DNA of 64,000 nucleotides, taken from assembly GCF_900105925.1 (NCBI RefSeq), contig NZ_LT629791.1:186001-250000 (forward strand), read 5' to 3'. Within the stretch, counting starts at the first letter, position 1, and each line of letters opens with the position of its first letter. The notes beneath the pieces are model-generated. The model was not told the DNA's origin and searched no databases. It saw only the letters and a program-made list of their open reading frames with translations. Source of the stretch: Jiangella alkaliphila. GTDB lineage: Bacteria > Actinomycetota > Actinomycetes > Jiangellales > Jiangellaceae. Of the stretch, positions 32,033 to 39,738 are shown one piece after another. The position numbers were made by a program, and so were the translations under genes.

Positions 32033-32980
32033 CTAGATTCCGGCCAGGATGTCGATGACGTACACCAGCGTCGAACCGGCGGGGATGAGGTCGCCGCGGC
32101 CATCATCACCCCACGCCAGCTCGGGCGGAACCACCAACATCACCCGGCTGCCGATGGTCTGGCCCAGGAGCCCCTGCCGCCAGCCCTCGATGGCTCCGCT
32201 GAGGACGATGGGCTTCCCGGCGCCCTCCTCCCAGGTGTTCTGGAACTGGGTGCCGTCCCAGAGCGACCCGGCGACCTGGACGACCAGGCTGGAGTCCGCC
32301 GTGACCGGCTGGCCGGCGCCGATGAGCAGGGGCTGGACGACCAGCTCCTCCGGCGGCGGGCCGTCGGCGGGAACGATCACCGGCATGCGGACGTCGGTCG
32401 TGGCGCTGTCGGCATGGTCGACGACCGGCAGTCCGGGTTGCAGTCTCGCCTCGGTGCCCTCGGCCTGGACGGGTACGTCGAGCACGGACTCGATCTCGAA
32501 CGCCCACAGCGTGGTCTCGTCCTCGGCCACCGGCGAGGCCAGGAGGAGCCGGGCACCCACCTGGGCGCCGACCAGCACGTCCAGCAGGGCCCCCGGCATG
32601 TTGGCCTCGTCGGTCATCAGGATCTGCGGCGAGCCGTCATAGGTGTTGCCCTCCTCGGTCCCGTCGGAGCCGTTGACGGTCACGACGTCGGCCACCACGG
32701 CGCGATTCACCTCGATGACCTCGCCCGCGCCCGGTTGCATGACGCGGGCGACCGGCCCGGTCACGCGCAGGGGCGCGGTGAAGCCCAGGACGGGCGCGGT
32801 GCCCGGTTCCGCCGTCTGTTCCACCGTGGCCAGCGCCGCGGTGTCCGCGGCCGCGTCGATCGACGGGAGCGCGGACGCGGCAGGAGACGAGCCGGCTGCA
32901 CCGTCCTCCCCGCCGCACCCGGTGAGCAGGACGGCGGTCAGGGTCACGCAGACGGCGGTGAAACGGGTGGTTCGGCGCAT
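32033..32980 (-). CDS. FKBP-type peptidyl-prolyl isomerase lipoprotein (upstream copy)
   Basis: A 315-residue lipoprotein with lipobox LLTGC and the same plan as its neighbour: linker, degenerate FKBP half, then a FKBP half 'SLVVQVAGSLWDGTQFQNTW', 'GWRQGLLGQTIGSRVMLVVPPELAWGDDG', 'TLVYVIDILAG'. The start at 32980 is supported by GAGGA 7 bases upstream and by the signal peptide starting there; upstream ATGs add residues without homology. Both copies probably fold exported proteins, perhaps the large secreted proteins of this region. The 5' side abuts the 166-bp MITE-like element, whose insertion may have altered its promoter. Confidence 0.85.
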   Translation of the reverse strand: MRRTTRFTAVCVTLTAVLLTGCGGEDGAAGSSPAASALPSIDAAADTAALATVEQTAEPGTAPVLGFTAPLRVTGPVARVMQPGAGEVIEVNRAVVADVVTVNGSDGTEEGNTYDGSPQILMTDEANMPGALLDVLVGAQVGARLLLASPVAEDETTLWAFEIESVLDVPVQAEGTEARLQPGLPVVDHADSATTDVRMPVIVPADGPPPEELVVQPLLIGAGQPVTADSSLVVQVAGSLWDGTQFQNTWEEGAGKPIVLSGAIEGWRQGLLGQTIGSRVMLVVPPELAWGDDGRGDLIPAGSTLVYVIDILAGI

Positions 32981-33048
32981 GGGTCCGGTCCTCATCGTGT
33001 GTCGTGGGGCCGTGCCGCCGGGAGTCCCCGGCGGCACGGCCTCGAGCA

Positions 33049-33214
33049 CTAGGGGGTGTCTGACGGATCTTCGGCGGCGCGGATCGACGCCCAGACGCCG
33101 ACCAGCTGCGTTGTGTCATCACCCGATGGCGCGGCATCGAGCTACTTCGACGCCTTGCTGGACCGACGCCTGAACGCCGCCCGCATCCACCAATATCCGT
33201 CAGACACCCCCTAG
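33049..33214. mobile_element. 166-bp MITE-like element with near-perfect terminal inverted repeats
   Basis: CTAG occurs at both outer ends (33049-33052, 33211-33214) and may be the target duplication. Inside, the ends read GGGGTGTCTGACGGAT with a 16-base exact match, 18 of 19 overall. There is no transposase reading frame. The layout (short, TIRs, TA-centred target) is that of a non-autonomous element mobilised by an IS5-like transposase; the family is inferred. The stop codon TAG of the secreted protein at 33211-35421 lies in the right-hand CTAG. Confidence 0.75.
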
Positions 33215-35421
33215 TCGTCGCAGGCGAATGGAGCAGCCGTGTACTGGTACTCCACGTCCTTCGTGAACGGATACTCGACCGGATCACCGCCGGCGGTGGC
33301 CGCGACCGTGTACGTCCCTTCCGGAACCGTGTCGAGACGGGTCCCGATGGAGACGTTCACCGTGGCGCCGGGCGCGATGGAGTCGAACGTCCTCGTGCCC
33401 TGCGGGGTGGTGACGGTGACGTCCTCGGCCGCGACGTCATCGGTGTTGGTCACCCGATAATCCATCCGCGCGCGGTCGGCGAAGCATCTGCCCGACACCT
33501 CGGTCGTCAGCTCGAGTGAGTCGATGCCCTCGTAGGGCACCTCGAGCGAATAGGTCTGGTCGCCCTTGGTCGCGGTCACGTGCGCCACGCCGTCGGGAAT
33601 CGGGCCGTTGACCTTGAATCTGGCGTTCGGATGGGCGTCGGGACGAACGTCCGTGAACGTCTGGGTGCCGTAATCGGTCGTCACGGTGACGTCGACGTTC
33701 GGAACCGTCTCCTCGAGGTTGATCACCTCGATGTCCAACTGCGGCTGCGTGCCGTGCCAGTTGTCGACGTTGGCCTTGGCCGTGATGGACACCGGCGGCC
33801 GGTTGTCGGCGGGCTCGTACAGGCGGACGTCGTCGAACTGCAGCCAGCCCTCGGTCGAGTTGGTGTACTCGATGCCCATCATCACGAAGTCCGGGTAGGC
33901 CGAGTTGGCATGCCACATGTCCGGCCAGGTGCGCTTGGTCGAACTCGGCGCCCGCGTACCGTCGGGCTGGAACTGACTGGTCGTCGACCGGGCATAGCCG
34001 TTGTAGCGGCCGTCGTAGTGGTCGCCCGGGTAGGCGTTGTAACGCCAGACCGGGTTGTTGTTCAGGATGAACGGACGGTAGTAGCGGTAGGTGTGCCAGC
34101 CCACGTCCTGGAACATGCCGCTCCACTCGAGGGTGTAACCCAGTTCGGAGCGCTCGACCGCGAAGGTGTACGGAATGTACGGGAAGAACCGCGGGTCGGA
34201 CTGCGCCATGGCGCGCGGCGCGTTGGTGGTGGTGTCTTCGTAGATCATGCGGCCGGGGTGATCCGGGTCCGGCACGGAGTTGTTGCAGTCGGAGAAGAAT
34301 CGCTGGGACTGCCCGGCCATTCGGCCGACCTCGTAGTAGCCCCCGGCGCTGTTGAAGCCGTTCATGCGACCGCTGACCCACGGGTTGACGCCGTTGCGGT
34401 GGGTTTCCTGCATGCGGGTCAGAACGCCGGTCTCGGAGTTGCAGACCGCGCCGTTGTTGATGCGGTCCGGATCAGTGGCGAACTGGTCCATCAGCACCTT
34501 GCGGTGATAGTGCCAGAAGTGCAGGTTGCGCGGCATCGGGTTCTGGACGTCGGTGACCGTCAGCGCGTGCAGACCGTTGTAGCCGGCACCCCCGTAATTG
34601 AGCGGGTTCCAGTTGCCTACACCGCACTGCGGGGTGGTGTACGCGTTGGTCTGGCTGTCGGGCCACGGGTACTGGTTCTTGCAGTTCTCCCGGCCCAGCG
34701 CGTCGGTCAGCGTGAAACCGTTCCACCGCGGGGTGCCCGGCTCGATGCTGTATTCGCCGTCGTCGCCGTACTCGAATCCGGGGTGCTCGGTCCAGGCCGA
34801 CCATTCCCCGGTCTCCGGGTCGTACCGCTCGCCACCCATCTCATAGCGGGTGACCGTGTACTCCATGCGGTATTCCGCGGGCATCGGGTCGGTGTTGCGG
34901 ATCATGGCGCCGGCGGTGGGGTCGTCGGACCTCAGCTCGGCGACGATGTTGCCCGTCTCCGGCTGCTCGATGACGTGGAAGACGCCCGGCCGCTCGGGCT
35001 GGTTCTTGCCCGAGGTCAGATCCTGCTGGCGGCCGGTCAGCGCGACGGTGATCCAGTTGTCCTCGCCGATCTCCTTGGTCTTCTCCCAGGTCCGGAACGA
35101 TCTGATGGCCTGGCCGAAGCCCATGCCCATCTCGCCCCAGTAGGCGTCGCCGTCGTCGTCGCTGATCGTGTCGTAGACGTTCTCGTAGTTGTCGAGCTTC
35201 CAAGGAATCTCGTCCATGTTGATGTCGAGATCCTCTTCGTCGAACAGCTCGCGGTACTTCAACTCCCAGCCGGGCCGGAAGGTGTCGTCGGCCGCTTGTG
35301 CCGCACCGCCCTCGCCGTCCCCACTGGCCGACGCCGCTGACGGGCCGGCGGTCAGGGTCAGCACGACCGCCAGACCCACCCCCAGCCCCAGCACCGGGGT
35401 CAGTTCACGTCTTCTTCGCAC
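33211..35421 (-). CDS. Large secreted protein of unknown function
   Basis: A 736-residue exported protein. The Arg-rich n-region MRRRREL is followed by a hydrophobic core and ASASGDG. The mature part is rich in Trp, Tyr, Asn and Gly and looks like secreted beta-sandwich glycan-active or glycan-binding proteins ('WKLDNYENVYDTIS', 'FWHYHRKVLMDQF', 'GWHTYRYYRPFILNNNPVWRYN', 'EGWLQFDDVRLYEPADNRPP'), then two Ig-like modules in the last 180 residues. I do not recognise the family and see no certain catalytic motif. GTG 35421 is chosen from AGAGGG about 8 bases upstream and the signal peptide. It lies 70 bp after the SBP1 gene on the same strand, so it is probably transcribed from promoter-operator 3. 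Base composition is visibly less GC-rich than its neighbours. Confidence 0.7.
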   Translation of the reverse strand: MRRRRELTPVLGLGVGLAVVLTLTAGPSAASASGDGEGGAAQAADDTFRPGWELKYRELFDEEDLDINMDEIPWKLDNYENVYDTISDDDGDAYWGEMGMGFGQAIRSFRTWEKTKEIGEDNWITVALTGRQQDLTSGKNQPERPGVFHVIEQPETGNIVAELRSDDPTAGAMIRNTDPMPAEYRMEYTVTRYEMGGERYDPETGEWSAWTEHPGFEYGDDGEYSIEPGTPRWNGFTLTDALGRENCKNQYPWPDSQTNAYTTPQCGVGNWNPLNYGGAGYNGLHALTVTDVQNPMPRNLHFWHYHRKVLMDQFATDPDRINNGAVCNSETGVLTRMQETHRNGVNPWVSGRMNGFNSAGGYYEVGRMAGQSQRFFSDCNNSVPDPDHPGRMIYEDTTTNAPRAMAQSDPRFFPYIPYTFAVERSELGYTLEWSGMFQDVGWHTYRYYRPFILNNNPVWRYNAYPGDHYDGRYNGYARSTTSQFQPDGTRAPSSTKRTWPDMWHANSAYPDFVMMGIEYTNSTEGWLQFDDVRLYEPADNRPPVSITAKANVDNWHGTQPQLDIEVINLEETVPNVDVTVTTDYGTQTFTDVRPDAHPNARFKVNGPIPDGVAHVTATKGDQTYSLEVPYEGIDSLELTTEVSGRCFADRARMDYRVTNTDDVAAEDVTVTTPQGTRTFDSIAPGATVNVSIGTRLDTVPEGTYTVAATAGGDPVEYPFTKDVEYQYTAAPFACDD

Positions 35422-35491
35422 TTGTACTACCCTCTTTCCTTCTGGTGCGTTCGAGAGCTGGTACCGCCTTCTTCCCTTCTGTTGATGGGCG

Positions 35492-36511
35492 CTATTCCTG
35501 GTACTCGGCCGCATTTCCCGGCCGGACCAGCGGAGATGGCACGAAGGAATTTCGGGCGAAGTCTTCTCGCCGGAAGATGGTCACCATGAGGTTGACGCCC
35601 TGCTCGCCGATCTCATCCGGGTCGACCAGGGACGTGGCATTGAAATTGGAGCCGGCCATGATGGCCTCGAATGCCTCGGGAGTTCCGCCCACGCCGACGA
35701 AGATCATCTCGTCAGTACGTCCCGCATCGGCGGCAGCCTTCTGCGCCCCGAGACACATCGCATCGTTCTGACAGAACACGGCCACGAGGTCCCCGTGCTC
35801 GGCCAGGAGTGAGTTCATGACGCGCTCACCGCCGGCTTCGGTCCAGTCGCCGAGCTCGCCGGATTCGACCAGCGACATCTCGGGCAAGGTCTGCGCGAAG
35901 CACTCCCCGAAACTCTCGGCCAGGAGGAGCCCGATCGGGTGACTGGCCGGGCCACCCTTGATGGTGGCGACCTTGCCCCGTCCACCCAGGGCGCTGCCGA
36001 TGTAGTCGCACGAATCCCAGGCGATCGTCGAGTAGTCCGGCCCGATCCACGCGTTGTAGAAGCCGGAGTCGAAGAGCCTGTCCACGAAGACGAGCGACAC
36101 CTGGGAGTCCTTCATCGCCAAGGACACGCCGGGTGCGTTGACCAGATCGCCGCCCGAGACGATGATGCCGTCGACCTCCTGAGCCAGCAGGTCGGTGACG
36201 TCGGCGGCGAGCTGAGCGGGATCGCCGCCGGCGTCCGTGCTGATGGCGGTGACGCCGACCTCGGCCGCCCGGTCCTCCATGGCCGTGTTCAAGGCAGCCA
36301 GGTAGGGGGTCGCCAGCGAGTAGTTGGCGATGCCGATCGTGAAGCCGTCGGCCTGGAAGGCATCGACCGAAGGGGCGGCCGAGGAGAGGCTCGCCGGGTC
36401 CGGCGACCCCGCCGTCTCCGCAGGCTGGTCGGCCGCCTGACAGCCGCCGAGGCCAAGTGCGATCACCGTCACACTTGTCAGCGACACAAGGGTTCGAGTC
36501 GATCGCAGCAT
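35492..36511 (-). CDS. Sugar ABC transporter substrate-binding lipoprotein (SBP1)
   Basis: A 339-residue periplasmic-binding-protein-like lipoprotein of the ribose/LacI-type fold (Peripla_BP_4). The lipobox is LGLGGC; the mature domain has 'FTIGIANYSLATPYLAALNTAMEDRA', 'QEVDGIIVSGGDLV', 'ATIKGGPASHPIGLLLAESFGECF' and 'VAVFCQNDAMCLGAQKAAADAG'. It is a diverged paralogue of SBP2 at 40762 (shared NDAMCLGAQ and DGII.SGG blocks) and lacks its own permease or ATPase, so it probably feeds the transporter at 38251-40739. ATG 36511; AAGGA lies about 11 bases upstream. It is transcribed from promoter-operator 3 together with the unknown secreted protein. Confidence 0.88.
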   Translation of the reverse strand: MLRSTRTLVSLTSVTVIALGLGGCQAADQPAETAGSPDPASLSSAAPSVDAFQADGFTIGIANYSLATPYLAALNTAMEDRAAEVGVTAISTDAGGDPAQLAADVTDLLAQEVDGIIVSGGDLVNAPGVSLAMKDSQVSLVFVDRLFDSGFYNAWIGPDYSTIAWDSCDYIGSALGGRGKVATIKGGPASHPIGLLLAESFGECFAQTLPEMSLVESGELGDWTEAGGERVMNSLLAEHGDLVAVFCQNDAMCLGAQKAAADAGRTDEMIFVGVGGTPEAFEAIMAGSNFNATSLVDPDEIGEQGVNLMVTIFRREDFARNSFVPSPLVRPGNAAEYQE

Positions 36512-36619
36512 GGACGTCACTGTCCTTCTCTGTGATGGAACGTGTGTTCTCACCGGTGGAGCATGCGTCATACGCCGGGCGTGTGGCTCCGGGGGCGACG
36601 AGACCCGCGCCCGCCTGGT

Positions 36620-36686
36620 GTTCCCAAATACGAACTACGTTCTCATACGCGACGTCACCATATTGGCGGCGTCGTTTCGGCGTCAA
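36620..36686 (-). promoter_or_regulatory. IclR-type promoter-operator 3 (SBP1 operon)
   Basis: Minus strand: -35 TTGACG (36686-36681), 18-bp spacer, -10 TATGGT (36662-36657), and 13 bases later the 24-bp operator at 36620-36643 with GTTC-N8-GAAC-N3-GTTC on the plus strand. Its first 18 bases are identical to those of operator 1. It is divergent from promoter-operator 4, the two -35 elements being only 34 bp apart. Confidence 0.8.
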
Positions 36687-36720
36687 GGGGTCGACGAGGC
36701 CGCCGAGCGGCGATGGAACC

Positions 36721-36787
36721 TTGACGAGCCATGGCGGCGGCTGTAGCGTCCCGTCCAGAATTGCGAACCATGTTCGTAATCGCGAAC
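36721..36787 (+). promoter_or_regulatory. IclR-type promoter-operator 4 (ALDH-ABC operon)
   Basis: Plus strand: -35 TTGACG (36721-36726), 17-bp spacer, -10 TAGCGT (36744-36749), and 14 bases later operator 36764-36787 with GAAC-N3-GTTC-N8-GAAC. The -35, -10 and spacing match promoter 2 exactly. It drives the aldehyde dehydrogenase and transporter genes starting at 36851. Confidence 0.82.
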
Positions 36788-36850
36788 ACGCGGCCCGGTT
36801 CCCCGCCGCGGCACTGCGAACGCCATCGACGAAGCTGGAGACGTTGCCGG

Positions 36851-38254
36851 ATGCCTGATGAAGCGGCGTACACCGAGGTGACCAACCCCGGCACCGGTGA
36901 GGTGCTCGGCCGGCTGCCGATCATGACGGCGGCCGAGGTCGACGCGGTCGTCGCGAACGCCGCGGCCGGGCAGGACGCCATGGCCGCGTTGCCCGCTCAT
37001 GCGCGCGCCGCGCTGCTGCTGGACGTCGCCGCCCGGCTCGAGGCCGAGCGCGACCCGCTGGCGGCGCTGCTGGCCGCCGAGAACGGCAAGCCGATCGAGC
37101 AGACCGAGGGCGAGGTCGACGCCGCGATCCGGATCTTCCGCGGCACCGCCGGCGAGGCCACCCGGCTGTTCGGCACCCAGTACCCGCTCGACGCCGTGCC
37201 CGGCCTGGAGCGCAACCTCGCGGTGACGATCCGCGAGCCGCTCGGCGTCGTCGCCGCGATCGTGCCGTTCAACTACCCCGTCGAGCTGTACGCGCACAAG
37301 GCGGCCGGCGCGCTGGCCGCCGGGAACGCCGTCGTCGTCCAGCCGCCGGCCCGCTGCCCGCTCTCGCTGCTGCGGGTGCACGAGCTGTTCGCGGAGGCGG
37401 GCGCGCCGGAGTTCGCACACCAGCTGGTCACCGGCGGTGTCCCTGTGTCGCAGCAGCTGGCCGACCACCCGGGCATCGCCGCGGTCACCCTGACCGGCAG
37501 CACCGTCGCCGGGCGTGAGATCGGCCGCCGCGGCGGCGCGACGTTCAAGAAGGTGCTGCTCGAGCTGGGCGGCAACGACGCGCTCATCGTCTGCTCCGAC
37601 GCCGACCTCGACGCCGCCACCGACGCCGTCGTGCTCGGCCGGCTGGCCCGCGGCAACGGGCAGATCTGCTGCGCCGTGAAGCGGGTCTACGTCGACGCCT
37701 CGGTGCACGACGCGTTCGTCGAGTCGCTGACCGCCAAGGCCGCCGCGCTCACCGTCGGCGACCAGCTCCAGCGCGCTACCGAGGTCGGCCCGCTCATCGC
37801 CGAGTCCGCGGCCGAGGCCGTCGAGGGTGCGGTCAAGCAGCTGATCGACGACGGCGCCCGGCTGACGGCCGGCGGTGTGCGCGACGGCGCCTTCTACACG
37901 CCGGCCGTCCTCACCGACGTGCCGGCCGACAGCCCGGCGCTGGCCGAGGAGATCTTCGGCCCGGTCGCGCCGGTCGCCCGGTTCACCGACCCGGCCGAGG
38001 CGGTCGCCCTGGCCAACGCGTCGCCGTACGGCCTGCAGGCGGCCGTGTTCACCCGCGACGTCTCCCGCGCGTTCTCCATCGCCAAGCGGCTCGACGTCGG
38101 CGGCGTCGTGATCAACGGCTCGACGGCGCTGCGCGCGGAGAACCTGCCGTTCGGCGGGACCAAGGACACCGGCGGGCACCGCGAGGGTTACCACCACACC
38201 GTCCGCGACCTGACCCGCGAGAAGACGATGATCGTGATGGAGGCGTTCGGGTGA
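36851..38254 (+). CDS. NAD(P)-dependent aldehyde dehydrogenase
   Basis: A 467-residue ALDH-superfamily enzyme. Landmarks are 'VVAAIVPFNYPVELYAHKAAGALAAGNAVVV', the NAD-fold 'VTLTGSTVAGREI', the general base in 'VLLELGGNDALIV' and the nucleophile in 'GNGQICCAVKRVYV' (first Cys of CC at the family position). The C-terminal 'EEIFGPVAPV' and 'LPFGGTKDTG' are typical. It resembles semialdehyde/lactaldehyde-type dehydrogenases, but the exact substrate cannot be read. It is first of four genes in an operon with a complete sugar transporter (ATGA-type overlap with the ATPase gene) under promoter-operator 4, so it probably oxidises an aldehyde derived from the imported compound. Confidence 0.9.
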   Translation: MPDEAAYTEVTNPGTGEVLGRLPIMTAAEVDAVVANAAAGQDAMAALPAHARAALLLDVAARLEAERDPLAALLAAENGKPIEQTEGEVDAAIRIFRGTAGEATRLFGTQYPLDAVPGLERNLAVTIREPLGVVAAIVPFNYPVELYAHKAAGALAAGNAVVVQPPARCPLSLLRVHELFAEAGAPEFAHQLVTGGVPVSQQLADHPGIAAVTLTGSTVAGREIGRRGGATFKKVLLELGGNDALIVCSDADLDAATDAVVLGRLARGNGQICCAVKRVYVDASVHDAFVESLTAKAAALTVGDQLQRATEVGPLIAESAAEAVEGAVKQLIDDGARLTAGGVRDGAFYTPAVLTDVPADSPALAEEIFGPVAPVARFTDPAEAVALANASPYGLQAAVFTRDVSRAFSIAKRLDVGGVVINGSTALRAENLPFGGTKDTGGHREGYHHTVRDLTREKTMIVMEAFG

Positions 38255-39738
38255 CGCTGCGGATCCGCGGGGTACGCAAGTCCTTCGGGTCGGTCGAGGT
38301 CCTGCACGGCGTCGACCTCGAGGCCGCGAAGGGTGAGGTGGTCGCCGTCGTCGGTGCCAACGGCGCCGGCAAGTCGACGCTGATCAAGATCCTGGCCGGC
38401 GCGCAGCCGGCGTCGTCGGGCGAGCTGTCGCTCGACGGCGAACGACTGGACCTGCGCTCCCCGCACGACGCGCACGAGGCCGGCATCCGCACCGTCTACC
38501 AGGAGCTCACGCTGGTGCCGGAGCTGACCGTCACCGAGAACCTGCTGATCGGCGCGCTGCCGCGGCGGGCCGGGCTGATCGACTGGCCGGCCGCGCACCG
38601 GCGGGCCCAGGCGCTGCTCGACGAGCTCGGCTTCGGCGGCGTCAAGGCGACGACCAAGGCGGGCCGGCTCAGCGTGGCTCGTCAGCAGATGGTCGAGATC
38701 GCGAAGGCGCTGGTCAGCGAGCCGAAGGTGCTGGTGCTGGACGAGCCGTCCGCGGTGCTGGCCGGCAGCGACCTCGACTCGCTGTTCGCCCTGATCCGGC
38801 GGCTGCAGGAGCGCGGCGTCATCGTCGTCTACATCTCGCACCGGCTGGCCGAGGTCGCGGCGCTGGCGAACTCGATCGTCGTCATCCGCGACGGCTCCGT
38901 CGTCGCCACCACCACGCCGGCGCAGACCGACGAGACCGAGCTGATCGCGCTGATGGCCGGGCGCCGGCTGGAGCGCATCTACCCCGACCGCCGCCCGCCC
39001 GCCGGTGACCCCGTCCTGCAGGTGAACGGCCTCAGCCGCGAGGGCGAGTTCGCCGACGTCAGCTTCGAGCTGCGCGCCGGCGAGATCGTCGGCCTGTTCG
39101 GGCTGGTCGGCGCCGGCCGCAGCGAGCTGGCGCTGTGCCTGTTCGGCGCCACCCGGCCCGACGGCGGCACGGTGCGGCTGGACGGCGCGCAGCTGCGGGC
39201 CGGCGGTCCGGGCGCCGCCATCGGGTCCGGCCTGGCGCTGGTGACCGAGGACCGCAAGCGCACCGGCATCGTCGCGTCGATGACCGTCCGCGACAACATC
39301 GCGCTGGCCACCATGCGCTCGACGATGCGCGGGCCGCTCATCGACGGGCCGAAGCAGAGCGCCCAGGTGGCCGACATGGTGCAGCGCTTCGACATCCGCC
39401 CCGCGCACAGCGCCGGCATGCGCATCGACCGGCTCAGCGGCGGCAACCAGCAGAAGGCGATCCTCGCCAAGTGGCTGCTGGCCGGCCCACGCGTACTCAT
39501 CCTCGACGAGCCCACCCGCGGCGTCGACATGGCGACCCGGGTCGACATCTACCGCACCGTCGACGAGCTGGCCCGCTCCGGCTGCACGGTCCTGCTGATC
39601 TCGTCCGACCTGACGGAGGTCATCGGCGCGACCGACCGGGTGCTCGTCATGCACGAGGGGCGGATCGCCGGCGAGCTGGACTCGGCTGGCGCCACGGAGG
39701 ACCAGGTGCTCGCGCGTTCGATCGGAGAGGCAGCATGA
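38251..39738 (+). CDS. Sugar ABC transporter ATP-binding protein (RbsA/MglA type)
   Basis: A 495-residue protein with two fused ATPase domains, as in ribose/galactose importers. The first has Walker A 'VVGANGAGKSTLIKILAG', signature 'LSVARQQMVEIAKAL' and Walker B 'VLVLDEPSAVL'. The second has a degenerate Walker A 'LVGAGRSELALCLFG', signature 'LSGGNQQKAILAKWLLAGPRV' and 'LILDEPTRGVD', the usual asymmetry in this family. GTG start inside the ALDH stop (4-bp overlap). It energises import through the permease encoded next. Confidence 0.93.
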   Translation: MTLRIRGVRKSFGSVEVLHGVDLEAAKGEVVAVVGANGAGKSTLIKILAGAQPASSGELSLDGERLDLRSPHDAHEAGIRTVYQELTLVPELTVTENLLIGALPRRAGLIDWPAAHRRAQALLDELGFGGVKATTKAGRLSVARQQMVEIAKALVSEPKVLVLDEPSAVLAGSDLDSLFALIRRLQERGVIVVYISHRLAEVAALANSIVVIRDGSVVATTTPAQTDETELIALMAGRRLERIYPDRRPPAGDPVLQVNGLSREGEFADVSFELRAGEIVGLFGLVGAGRSELALCLFGATRPDGGTVRLDGAQLRAGGPGAAIGSGLALVTEDRKRTGIVASMTVRDNIALATMRSTMRGPLIDGPKQSAQVADMVQRFDIRPAHSAGMRIDRLSGGNQQKAILAKWLLAGPRVLILDEPTRGVDMATRVDIYRTVDELARSGCTVLLISSDLTEVIGATDRVLVMHEGRIAGELDSAGATEDQVLARSIGEAA

